From: Clostridiales bacterium VE202-21
GTDB lineage: Bacteria > Bacillota > Clostridia > Lachnospirales > Lachnospiraceae
Direction of reading: 5' to 3'
Assembly (NCBI GenBank): GCA_000509105.1
Contig: BAIF02000002.1
Location: 34,120-98,119 of the forward strand
Length of the DNA: 64,000 bases
Shown here one piece after another: positions 7,107 to 14,035 of the stretch. The notes under the pieces are model-generated. The model had not been told where the DNA came from. It worked only from the letters and a program-made list of their open reading frames with translations, and ran no database searches. Each line of letters opens with the position of its first letter. The first letter of the stretch is position 1. The position numbers and the translations under genes are program-made.

Positions 7107-7592
7107 CTATCCTATTTCGCCACGACTATAGTCGTTGTTCAAAATATTGTAGCGCATCCGATCAGCCCGATTTTCCCTCTGCTCCTCATTCAGGTTCATT
7201 CCTGGATTTATTCTTATCCATGCTGTCGGCACCCTGGCACAAATGCTGCCATCTTTATTCTCTGCAATAATCCTGCATTCCTCCGGCCGGCTCTCTGCCA
7301 GTCTCATCACCCTTGTAATGGTTCTGCCCTGTGTAATACTCACTGTAGCGGTCTTGCTGTCTCTCTGCCATTCAATGACATTCTCGTTGTTATTATAGTC
7401 TGGCAGAGCGATTTCTTTTGTACCACACTTTACAACATCAGCCAGCCTCTCCAGCGTGCTTATCTCCAGATACTTATTTTCAAAGATCCAGTTAATTGTG
7501 CTCATCGAAAGTCCTGTTTTCCTCTCAATGTCCAGTTCATCCAAATTCTTACTTTCCAATAGTTCTTTATATCTATTCACATTTAATCTCAT
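7107..7592 (-). CDS. Helix-turn-helix regulator, 161 residues
   Basis: The N-terminal 60 residues form a Cro/CI-like helix-turn-helix (DIERKTGLSMSTINWIFENK) with two more helices (ISTLERLADVVKCGTKEI). The C-terminal 90 residues are a beta-rich region (TATVSITQGRTITRVMRL) ending in an asparagine-rich tail, with no recognised domain. GGAGG stands 5 bases before the ATG. It is the last gene of the leftward group and lies next to the toxin locus. Confidence 0.7.
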   Translation of the reverse strand: MRLNVNRYKELLESKNLDELDIERKTGLSMSTINWIFENKYLEISTLERLADVVKCGTKEIALPDYNNNENVIEWQRDSKTATVSITQGRTITRVMRLAESRPEECRIIAENKDGSICARVPTAWIRINPGMNLNEEQRENRADRMRYNILNNDYSRGEIG

Positions 7593-7741
7593 GTTTTCCT
7601 CCTTTATGCAGACATAGCCATACCATATCAGCTCTTATTATGTGATAACGATGATCCCTTCCACATACCTTGCCAAAACCTCACCTAAAAGTGATTTATT
7701 TCCACATGAACGTAACCATGTCCGAATTACCTCTATCCCGC

Positions 7742-8392
7742 TTAACGATACCGCCCTAACACCGCTCTCTGGTATTTACCTGCCTGACTCATTACACCGG
7801 TTGGCTTGACCTCTGGCTCGTTTCCCGGATATTTCAAGAAGCCAACATCCCAATCATAGAAATACAAATCCAGATCGTACAGATCACAAACATACAGATA
7901 TAGGTTCCGCTCTTCAAAGATACTGTTAATAGTAGCCCGTGAATACTTCTTACCGAAAAATATAGCCTGGTTCCTCATGTTCTCCAATGCCTGTAGCTTT
8001 GTAATTGTCATGTGCCATTTATCAAATTGCTTATATTTTGGTTTCTCATACTCAAGATAATGGAACGGGAACTTAATCGGAATTCGTTCACGCCTTGCAA
8101 GCCCGAGCATCCTGTAGGAAATATAGTTATAGCTGCCAATAGATACATTCTTAATTCTGTCATAAACTGGCAGCGGATAGCATTCCCGGCACAGAAGCCC
8201 ATCTCCATACAGATACAGCTTTGTACGCCTGCTGCCACACTTCGGGCAAACGAGAAACAGCTTTTCTCCATATCCTGTCTTCTGCTTCGTGAACTGTATG
8301 TTGTACTCTTTTCCGTTTATCTTTGCTATGGCAGCAGGCATACTCCTCGCACCCAGCTTTATGCAATCCTTTACATCAATATAGCTTCTCAT
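7742..8392 (-). CDS. Zinc-ribbon protein, 216 residues
   Basis: The start at ATG 8392 (MRSYIDVKDC) is chosen for the GAGGAGAAGG site just upstream; the open frame runs to 8590 without one. Residues about 65-90 hold CPKCGSRR and, 16 residues on, CREC, a classical four-cysteine zinc ribbon. The remainder is rich in Tyr and aromatic residues (YLYVCDLYDLDLYFYDWDVG). It could be a DNA- or RNA-binding accessory protein of the element. No specific family is recognised. Confidence 0.65.
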   Translation of the reverse strand: MRSYIDVKDCIKLGARSMPAAIAKINGKEYNIQFTKQKTGYGEKLFLVCPKCGSRRTKLYLYGDGLLCRECYPLPVYDRIKNVSIGSYNYISYRMLGLARRERIPIKFPFHYLEYEKPKYKQFDKWHMTITKLQALENMRNQAIFFGKKYSRATINSIFEERNLYLYVCDLYDLDLYFYDWDVGFLKYPGNEPEVKPTGVMSQAGKYQRAVLGRYR

Positions 8393-8821
8393 TGCCTTCT
8401 CCTCTGTTTTGTAAATATACGAAATACTAAGTATACAACATTGCAGCGTTCCTTTTAAGGGATCTCGAATGTCTTGATTCCATCCCTGATTTACTATTGC
8501 AACAACTTTAATAGTATTAGTGTTTGTTCTTAGATTGGGCTGGAAAAAATATTTTCTGGAAACTGCACTATTGGAAACAGTTACCCACACCGGTTCCTAT
8601 AGCATTTAAACTGTTGCTGGAAGGGTGGGGGGGGGCTTTTCTACGTCTTCAATACCACACCCCCATATATGCGGCCCGTACATTATCTGAATCCCCACAA
8701 CCGGTCTACTATAGGCTTTCCTGCATTTTATTTTAGGGGGGATTCAGCACAATGTAGCCTGCTGCCAGATCCCAACAAATAAATACCGTTCGCATTCGTC
8801 GGTTTCCGAACGTTCGGAACG
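8393..8821. other. Non-coding stretch with a 9-G run and a 16-bp perfect palindrome
   Basis: It contains a variant of the CTTTTTAGGG repeat (8451-8481), a homopolymeric G run near 8626-8634 and the perfect palindrome TTCCGAACGTTCGGAA at 8804-8819, immediately 3' of the sigma gene. The palindrome may be a dimer-binding site or part of the sigma gene's 3' end. No gene was seen. Confidence 0.4.
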
Positions 8822-9706
8822 TCACCATATTCCAATGGCATCCCTCTCAACCTCACTTGTCCATGTACGCCGGAAAGATTCAAGCCCTATATGATGAATT
8901 GATGCAGCCGCAATATATTCTTCATAGTACCCTCTGAACTTCCGGCTCCTGCTGGGCTTTCTTAATTCCCGCATAGCTTTGTCCTGATAACTCCGTGCTA
9001 CCTCCCGTGAAAGATTATACTTCTCTCCTATTTCCTGTAGAGTTTTGCTATCCAGGAACCGGCAGCGTATTACATCCGATTGAATCCCTGGCAAGCTGTC
9101 CACCGCTTCCCAGAGCTGTTTCTTCATGCCTTGGTAGTCCAGCCGGCCGATTATATCCCCTTCCAGCTCCTCACCTGATCCAACAAAGTCCTCTACAGTC
9201 AGTTCGCCTTCTTCATCTCCTAAAGGTTCATTCAGGCTGCGAATCTGCCCCATTCCTATACTTTCCTTGATGGACTTTAATTTCTCTTGGCTGATCCCCA
9301 GGAGCGCACACAATACTTGATCCGAAGGATCGGTGCCGTAATATTTCCGGTATTCTGTCTCCATCTTCTTATATTTGTGCATCCATTCCCGGGCATGTGT
9401 AGGTATACGCACTACATTGCCACAATTCTCAATATATCGTTGCATACCTTGTCTGATCCAGAACGCAGCATAAGTGATAAATGCAACTCCCTTCTCCGGG
9501 TCATAGTGTCGGACAGCTTCACACAAAGCAATATATCCCTCCTGCATAAGATCATCTAATTCAGCATGGCACGTAAACTTCACAGCCATCATTTTCACGA
9601 AACGATGGTTCTGCTGCCATAGCTGTAGCATATTGTCAGCTTCATCCATACCGGCCCGGATCAACGCAACAATCTGCTCATTAGAACGAAAAAGGGGAGC
9701 TTCCAT
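8822..9706 (-). CDS. Sigma-70-family RNA polymerase sigma factor of element 1
   Basis: This 294-residue protein has region 2 (LDDLMQEGYIALCEAVRHYD, FITYAAFWIRQGMQRYI), region 3 (RIPTHAREWMHKYKK) and region 4 (VIRCRFLDSKTLQEIGEKYNLSREVARSYQDKAMRELR). It has a C-terminal extension of about 45 residues (YEEYIAAASIHHIGLESF, RTWTSEVERD). It is closely similar to the sigma factor at 29812 outside element 1, including the extension. It lacks region 1.1 and the long RpoD insert, so it is an alternative, mobile-element-type sigma. It likely directs RNA polymerase to element promoters; targets are unknown. Confidence 0.88.
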   Translation of the reverse strand: MEAPLFRSNEQIVALIRAGMDEADNMLQLWQQNHRFVKMMAVKFTCHAELDDLMQEGYIALCEAVRHYDPEKGVAFITYAAFWIRQGMQRYIENCGNVVRIPTHAREWMHKYKKMETEYRKYYGTDPSDQVLCALLGISQEKLKSIKESIGMGQIRSLNEPLGDEEGELTVEDFVGSGEELEGDIIGRLDYQGMKKQLWEAVDSLPGIQSDVIRCRFLDSKTLQEIGEKYNLSREVARSYQDKAMRELRKPSRSRKFRGYYEEYIAAASIHHIGLESFRRTWTSEVERDAIGIW

Positions 9707-9734
9707 CGTCTCCGCAGATGTACCATTTTTTTGT

Positions 9735-10028
9735 TCATATTCGGAATTTTGTGTGAGGATCGGGGGGACATGCGGTCTGATGAATTTTATCGGAACTTTT
9801 CAGACCGCCCCTCCCTGCCATTTCAGAAAATTCCTCATGGTTCGCTCGAGCTTCATCATGAAATTTCTCGCTGTTCCCCCGCGGTTCAATCTGTAATTTT
9901 GTGTTGTTCACCTGTGGTTCAACTGGAAAGTTCTCACTGCTTCCTCTTTGCTTATTTTGAAATTCCCCGTTGTTCCTCCGTTGTTCGTTTTGAAAATTGC
10001 CGGGGTTCACCCGGTGTTCATTTGACAT
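9735..10028 (-). CDS. Repeat protein with six 11-residue units
   Basis: This 97-residue hydrophilic protein is built of consecutive 11-residue units with the consensus xEQRxNxGxFQ (NEHRVNPGNFQ, NEQRRNNGEFQ, NKQRGSSENFP, VEPQVNNTKLQ, IEPRGNSEKFH, DEARANHEEFS). The underlying 33-bp DNA repeats are diverged. AAGGGAG precedes the ATG. The protein is probably disordered or an extended linker. It lies just upstream of the sigma gene. An alternative is that the DNA repeat itself is what matters. Confidence 0.5.
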   Translation of the reverse strand: MSNEHRVNPGNFQNEQRRNNGEFQNKQRGSSENFPVEPQVNNTKLQIEPRGNSEKFHDEARANHEEFSEMAGRGGLKSSDKIHQTACPPDPHTKFRI

Positions 10029-10105
10029 ATACGGCCCACTCCCTTACAATAAAATAAAAGTAAGGTTTGGTAAGGTTTTAACTTGCTCTATAGGTATTGG
10101 AGTGC

Positions 10106-10390
10106 CTATAGGGCATTCTGCATATTATCGCTGATCTCCTGCAACACATGCTCCATACATTCCTGCGACTCTTCTGTGGGGCAGAATGGATAGATCTGAT
10201 TAACAATAGGCAACATAGGAAAGGCCTGTACCAGTAATGCCAGCCTGTACGCTTTAGATTTACAATAGCTCTGCATACTTTCCAGAATGGTAGATTCATC
10301 ACATTCCGGATTTCCATAACAGAAACCTATCAGGTATTCCTTTTTGGTCTTATTCGTTTCGTTTTGTACAACGTACCAATATTTATTCAT
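10106..10390 (-). CDS. Hypothetical protein, about 94 residues
   Basis: The start at ATG 10390 (MNKYWYVVQNETNK) is preferred because AAAGG lies 9 bases upstream; the ATG at 10396 is too close to the site. The N-terminus looks like a short beta hairpin and the rest helical. No domain is recognised. It is in the leftward group between the 69-residue gene and the repeat protein. Confidence 0.55.
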   Translation of the reverse strand: MNKYWYVVQNETNKTKKEYLIGFCYGNPECDESTILESMQSYCKSKAYRLALLVQAFPMLPIVNQIYPFCPTEESQECMEHVLQEISDNMQNAL

Positions 10391-10415
10391 TATCATTATC
10401 CTTTCTTCTCTACAA

Positions 10416-10625
10416 TCAAAAAGTATCACCATCCAGAAGACGGTTACTCACTATACGTTTCTGTCGTTCACGCTCTTTTTCTCGGGTAGTTTTAATATTT
10501 TGTCGTTCCTGTCTAACCATCAATTTTTGTGCCAATGCTGCCAGATATTCATCTTCCGAATCGTTTAACAGTTCCATAACTTCATCATCTCTTGTATATA
10601 CTCCATTATTAATCTCAATTCTCAT
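10416..10625 (-). CDS. Hypothetical charged protein, 69 residues
   Basis: ATG 10625 follows GGAGAAG. The protein has a short N-terminal strand, an acidic helix (EVMELLNDSEDEYLAALAQK) and a strongly basic segment (RQERQNIKTTREKERERQKR). It is next to the candidate origin. It could be a replication accessory protein, but nothing in the sequence proves this. Confidence 0.55.
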   Translation of the reverse strand: MRIEINNGVYTRDDEVMELLNDSEDEYLAALAQKLMVRQERQNIKTTREKERERQKRIVSNRLLDGDTF

Positions 10626-10658
10626 TTTTCTTCTCCTATTTGAAACCTTCTAGTTACT

Positions 10659-10934
10659 GCGGAGGTTCCGGCGGAGAGTTAGCGGAGGGAGCGTTACAGC
10701 CAAAAAGGCTTTATTTATATAAGGTTGAAGCATTAAACGGAAAAGCGGAGGTTTTTTCAGTTCTTTAAACAGTTTAAAAACCTATATAGTCATTCAAAAC
10801 ACTATAAAAATATCTTTAAATGTCATAAAGAATAATCTCCGCTTCTCTGCTTCCATTGATTTTAGAGGGTTTGGCCCTCCGCTTTGGCCTAAAAAACCTC
10901 CGCTTTCCCTCCGCTTTTCCTGAAAAACCTCCGC
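10659..10934. other. Candidate replication origin: inverted arrays of GCGGAGG flanking an AT-rich core
   Basis: Four GCGGAG(G) motifs read rightward (10659, 10671, 10682, 10745). Five read leftward as CCTCCGC/CTCCGC (10837, 10876, 10897, 10908, 10928). The 85 bp between them is very AT-rich and includes TTTAAACAGTTTAAA. The array abuts the 3' end of the primase-helicase gene, the usual place for an origin in phage satellites. Function is inferred. Confidence 0.55.
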
Positions 10935-10936
10935 TT

Positions 10937-13123
10937 TTACCAAAATGGAATCTCCTGCTGTATACAATCGTCTTCTGTAATGCGTTGGAATCCGTCATTT
11001 TTCTGTTTAAGATTACGATACACCATTATTCCGCGCCTACCATCTACATTTGCTTTTCCAACCGGGCAGCCGTTCGCTTCCATCCTGTCTTTTATGTTCT
11101 GCTTATTTACATTTGTAAAGTTATTGAACTGGCACCATGTAATGTATGCGCTCTCGAAGTCAGGCTTAGAAATCATATCCGTTTTATTCCCTGTGATGAT
11201 ATAGCACTCTGACAGATAGCGGTATACCGTATCTAACTTTTCGCGATACTCTTTTACTGCATCTTCGCAGGCCTGGCACTTTGTAACCTTATAATTGTTG
11301 CTGATCAGCCGGTGTAGCCCCTCCAAGAACCAGTTGAATATCGCATTACGTTCCATAAGCATCTTGTCTAATATTGCCCCATCCCTGCGATCCTGCTCTA
11401 TCGTGTTTAGGCAAGGCACAATACACATCCGTTCAAATATATGCCCACCTTTATCATCTTGAAAACTGGGTAAATTATTGCAGGCAATCGTAATCCCACC
11501 AGGAAACGTATAATAATAAGGCTGTTTATTCTTTGGCTCTATTTTTACCGGATCACCGCCTGTTAACTGCTTAAATACAGCGCTGTCCTTTATTTCGCTG
11601 CCAGTCTGGTCACCAATGCTGATGACACGTTTACCAACTATACCGCCTAATAAAAACTTTGACCCTTCATTCATGTGCTGTAAGGGGATGTTCGCAATCT
11701 TATCTTCTCCCAATATATGGCTTGTCAGATTAAGAAGCTGAGTCTTCCCCGAATTCCCCAAAAGAGACCATAAGACCAAACACAGCTTAGCCCTATATAC
11801 TTTCACATTCGAAAGAATCAGACCTATATATTCTTGCAGCACAGCTTTTTTCTCCTCGTCAATAATTCCTTCATTGTCACTACACAAATCATTCATATAC
11901 CGGTCAAATACTGGTCTGTGCACATCCTCTGGGTGATACTCGCAATCCAACTGAATCGTACTATACAGTTTTGGTGTATGCGGCTTCAATGCTCTGCTCC
12001 TTATGTTATACAGCCCGTTCCTCATATTGATGTAGTCCTCGTTTGTATCCAGGTCACGGAAGGTGCATATATTTTCTTCTTTGCATAATAGCAGGTTATA
12101 CACATTGTTAATCATATTGTCACTGGCAAGCCCAATAGGGACATAGCGACGAATAATGGACTTCACTTTATTTCGGTTGCACTTGTTGTATACACCATGT
12201 TCATATACGAAAAAATCGTCCTTGTCCTCTTCCGGTCTCCTGACAATCAGATAATGAAGTCCCCTGCTGATGCTATCGGCCAATATGTCACCGTTAATTT
12301 TTAGTTTAGAATTCTCCCCTTTACCATCATGATACAACCAGGGTGCCCCAATATTCTCTGCATCGGATACCAGCTTCTGAAGGTTTTCTTTCGAATGCCC
12401 TTCTTGGTGGATATAATCAGTTACATCCCCTTTATCTTCCTGAGAAGTGAGCGTCCACCGGATAGAATGAGCAAAATGCTTTAAATCTCTAATAATTTGG
12501 TCTTTCAGCTTTAGTCCCACTTCGTCATTATCAGGAAGAATAACCACTTTCGCTCCTGTAAAATAAGAAGCGTATTCTTTTTTCCAATCATTCGCACCGC
12601 CTGCTGTGGTGGCTGTATAACCTAGTTTCCTTAAAGTGTCAGCATCCTTCTCACCTTCTACAATATAGACCGGATAGCCGCCTTTCACTGCCCTTAACAG
12701 TTCTGACAGACGGTACAATGTAGTACATTCTTTCTTTTTACAGCACCTATACGTATCATTACCCCTGTCTACTGTCACAAACCGGATGTCTTTTCCTTCA
12801 AAGCGTACTTTCGAATATAAATAGGTACCATTCGCATCTTTGTAATCATATACGGCTTCTATGTGTTTTCCCTGGCCATACTCAAACCGTTCTTTCCACT
12901 TTGGCGGCTTATATCCGCCAATATCCTCAAATGACAGCCCAACCTCTGCCAGGATGTCTTTGGTCTCACATCCCGCATGACAATGGAGCAGCAGCTTCCC
13001 ATCAATTTCAGATATAGTCAGGCTGGCTTGGTTATCGTAATGTACCGGACATTTACATTGGTAGGAGGTATTGCTAATCTTTCTGCTTATAGCAAAATGT
13101 GTCAATAATTCCTGTAATGTCAT
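10937..13123 (-). CDS. Primase-helicase (CHC2/TOPRIM primase fused to P4/D5-type helicase)
   Basis: The start at ATG 13123 (MTLQELLTHF) has GGAGG 10 bases upstream. The open frame extends to 13279 without a ribosome site. The 728-residue protein shows a zinc-binding region (CKCPVHYDN...LHCHAGC, about residues 20-55), a TOPRIM domain (YIVEGEKDAD and VILPDNDEVG), and a D5_N/P4-type helicase with P-loop LLGNSGKTQLL and a downstream SIGDQTGSEI...ITIACNNLPSF segment. It would prime and unwind element 1 DNA, and the candidate origin is immediately 3'. Such fused enzymes are typical of satellites and phages. Confidence 0.9.
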   Translation of the reverse strand: MTLQELLTHFAISRKISNTSYQCKCPVHYDNQASLTISEIDGKLLLHCHAGCETKDILAEVGLSFEDIGGYKPPKWKERFEYGQGKHIEAVYDYKDANGTYLYSKVRFEGKDIRFVTVDRGNDTYRCCKKKECTTLYRLSELLRAVKGGYPVYIVEGEKDADTLRKLGYTATTAGGANDWKKEYASYFTGAKVVILPDNDEVGLKLKDQIIRDLKHFAHSIRWTLTSQEDKGDVTDYIHQEGHSKENLQKLVSDAENIGAPWLYHDGKGENSKLKINGDILADSISRGLHYLIVRRPEEDKDDFFVYEHGVYNKCNRNKVKSIIRRYVPIGLASDNMINNVYNLLLCKEENICTFRDLDTNEDYINMRNGLYNIRSRALKPHTPKLYSTIQLDCEYHPEDVHRPVFDRYMNDLCSDNEGIIDEEKKAVLQEYIGLILSNVKVYRAKLCLVLWSLLGNSGKTQLLNLTSHILGEDKIANIPLQHMNEGSKFLLGGIVGKRVISIGDQTGSEIKDSAVFKQLTGGDPVKIEPKNKQPYYYTFPGGITIACNNLPSFQDDKGGHIFERMCIVPCLNTIEQDRRDGAILDKMLMERNAIFNWFLEGLHRLISNNYKVTKCQACEDAVKEYREKLDTVYRYLSECYIITGNKTDMISKPDFESAYITWCQFNNFTNVNKQNIKDRMEANGCPVGKANVDGRRGIMVYRNLKQKNDGFQRITEDDCIQQEIPFW

Positions 13124-13283
13124 AAATCGGTGTCCTCCACTAAATTTTCCAGTGCCTGCTGCCCCTCCGGCTGCTTTAATGCCCGAAATATGTTGATAAT
13201 GAGCCAGAAATTTTGTTTTGGGACTTATTCGAAAAGGACTGAGCAAACAATATAGCATTTTATAATTTTCCTGCTGCATATTC

Positions 13284-13306
13284 CAATTTTGTACTTTTTT
13301 TGTACT
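13284..13306. repeat. Right subterminal 23-bp repeat, candidate integrase arm site
   Basis: Identical to 1610-1632 and in the same orientation, 83 bp inside the right core repeat. Confidence 0.5.
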
Positions 13307-13310
13307 TTTC

Positions 13311-13431
13311 TTGATTTCAGCTTTCCCCCATGCTATACTACTATTCGTTCCCAGCCTCTAAAAATAAGGTCTAAAGGGCGATTCAAACCGAGTGTTCGAG
13401 ACCTTCCACTCGTAAAACAAAACTAAAGGAG
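13311..13431 (+). promoter_or_regulatory. queT promoter and leader RNA (candidate preQ1-type riboswitch), element-derived 5' half
   Basis: The promoter is TTGATT (13311-13316), a 17-bp spacer and TATACT (13334-13339). The leader contains AAGGTCT (13366-13372) pairing with AGACCTT (13399-13405) and, interlocked, CGAGTG (13389-13394) pairing with CACTCG (13407-13412). An A-rich tail and the Shine-Dalgarno AAAGGAG (13425-13431) follow. queT genes are known targets of preQ1 riboswitches, and a compact pseudoknot ahead of the Shine-Dalgarno fits, but I cannot assign a class. Everything up to 13388 is on the element side of the junction. Confidence 0.6.
13389..13424. repeat. attR core of element 1 (36-bp direct repeat)
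   Basis: A perfect copy of 1472-1507. It ends one base before the queT Shine-Dalgarno sequence. Confidence 0.85.
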
Positions 13432-13440
13432 AATTTAATA

Positions 13441-13938
13441 ATGAAAGATTTACAGAGCAAAAAAGTGCTGTTCACAGCACAGGCAGCGATGATCGCTGCG
13501 ATCTATGTGGTGCTGACCATTGTGTTTGCGCCGTTCAGTTATGGTGAGGTGCAGGTTCGTATTTCCGAAGCACTGACGATTCTTCCAGTGTTTACCCCTG
13601 CTGCCATCCCGGGGCTGTTTATCGGATGCCTGATCAGCAACATCTTTGGAGGCTGTATTCTGCCGGACATTATTTTTGGCAGTCTTGCCACTTTGATTGG
13701 CGCCGTCTTTACATGGCAGCTGCGCCGCAAAAGCAGATTTCTTGCCCCACTGCCTCCGATTCTTGCTAATGTACTGATCGTACCGTTTGTCCTGCGCTAC
13801 GGATACCAAGTACCGCTCCCAATTCCTTTTATGATGCTGACCGTAGGCATCGGAGAAGTCATATCATGCGGAGTCCTTGGAATGATCGTATATACCGCAC
13901 TCAACAAGTACCGGCACACAATTTTCAGAACAGCGTAA
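13441..13938 (+). CDS. queT: Queuosine-precursor transporter, QueT family
   Basis: This 165-residue membrane protein has about five hydrophobic helices and the QueT hallmarks APFSYGEVQVRISEALTILP and LFIGCLISNIFGGCILPDII. The family is the substrate-binding S component of ECF-type importers for preQ0/preQ1 or queuine. AAAGGAG is 9 bases before the ATG. The upstream RNA (13359-13424) is a candidate preQ1 riboswitch. The gene is chromosomal, with element 1 inserted in its leader. A terminator follows at 13966. Confidence 0.93.
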   Translation: MKDLQSKKVLFTAQAAMIAAIYVVLTIVFAPFSYGEVQVRISEALTILPVFTPAAIPGLFIGCLISNIFGGCILPDIIFGSLATLIGAVFTWQLRRKSRFLAPLPPILANVLIVPFVLRYGYQVPLPIPFMMLTVGIGEVISCGVLGMIVYTALNKYRHTIFRTA

Positions 13939-13965
13939 TATAAAGCGTGCTATTTTTAAATCTGG

Positions 13966-14013
13966 AAAGGACCATCTTCGGAGATATATTTTCCGGAAAA
14001 TGGTCCTTTTTCT
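13966..14013. terminator. Bidirectional terminator between queT and the converging gene
   Basis: AAAGGACCAT (13966-13975) pairs with ATGGTCCTTT (14000-14009), followed by TTTT. The complementary A-run allows use from either side. Confidence 0.85.
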
Positions 14014-14035
14014 AATTCTAATATTACATTTTTGT

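Larger units (their letters stand above)
1472..13424. mobile_element. Integrative element 1, phage/plasmid-satellite type, inserted in the queT leader
   Basis: The element is bounded by a 36-bp perfect direct repeat (1472-1507 and 13389-13424). It encodes a tyrosine integrase beside the left end, a primase-helicase, a sigma factor, a type I toxin-antitoxin locus and many small phage-like genes. There is no relaxase, capsid, terminase or transfer gene. A 23-bp identical repeat lies about 100 bp inside each end, suggesting integrase arm sites. It is best described as a replicative satellite or integrated plasmid. The two flanks (asnS/oxidoreductase and queT) are chromosomal. Confidence 0.8.

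Noticed and set aside
9731..10057. Plus-strand ORF opposite the 11-residue repeat gene
   Set aside because: It is the complement of the repeat; no ribosome binding site and low-quality composition.
10816..10998. 60-residue minus-strand ORF rich in Ser/Gly/Arg over the GCGGAGG array
   Set aside because: Its composition simply reflects the repeated GCGGAGG words and it overlaps the primase-helicase end.
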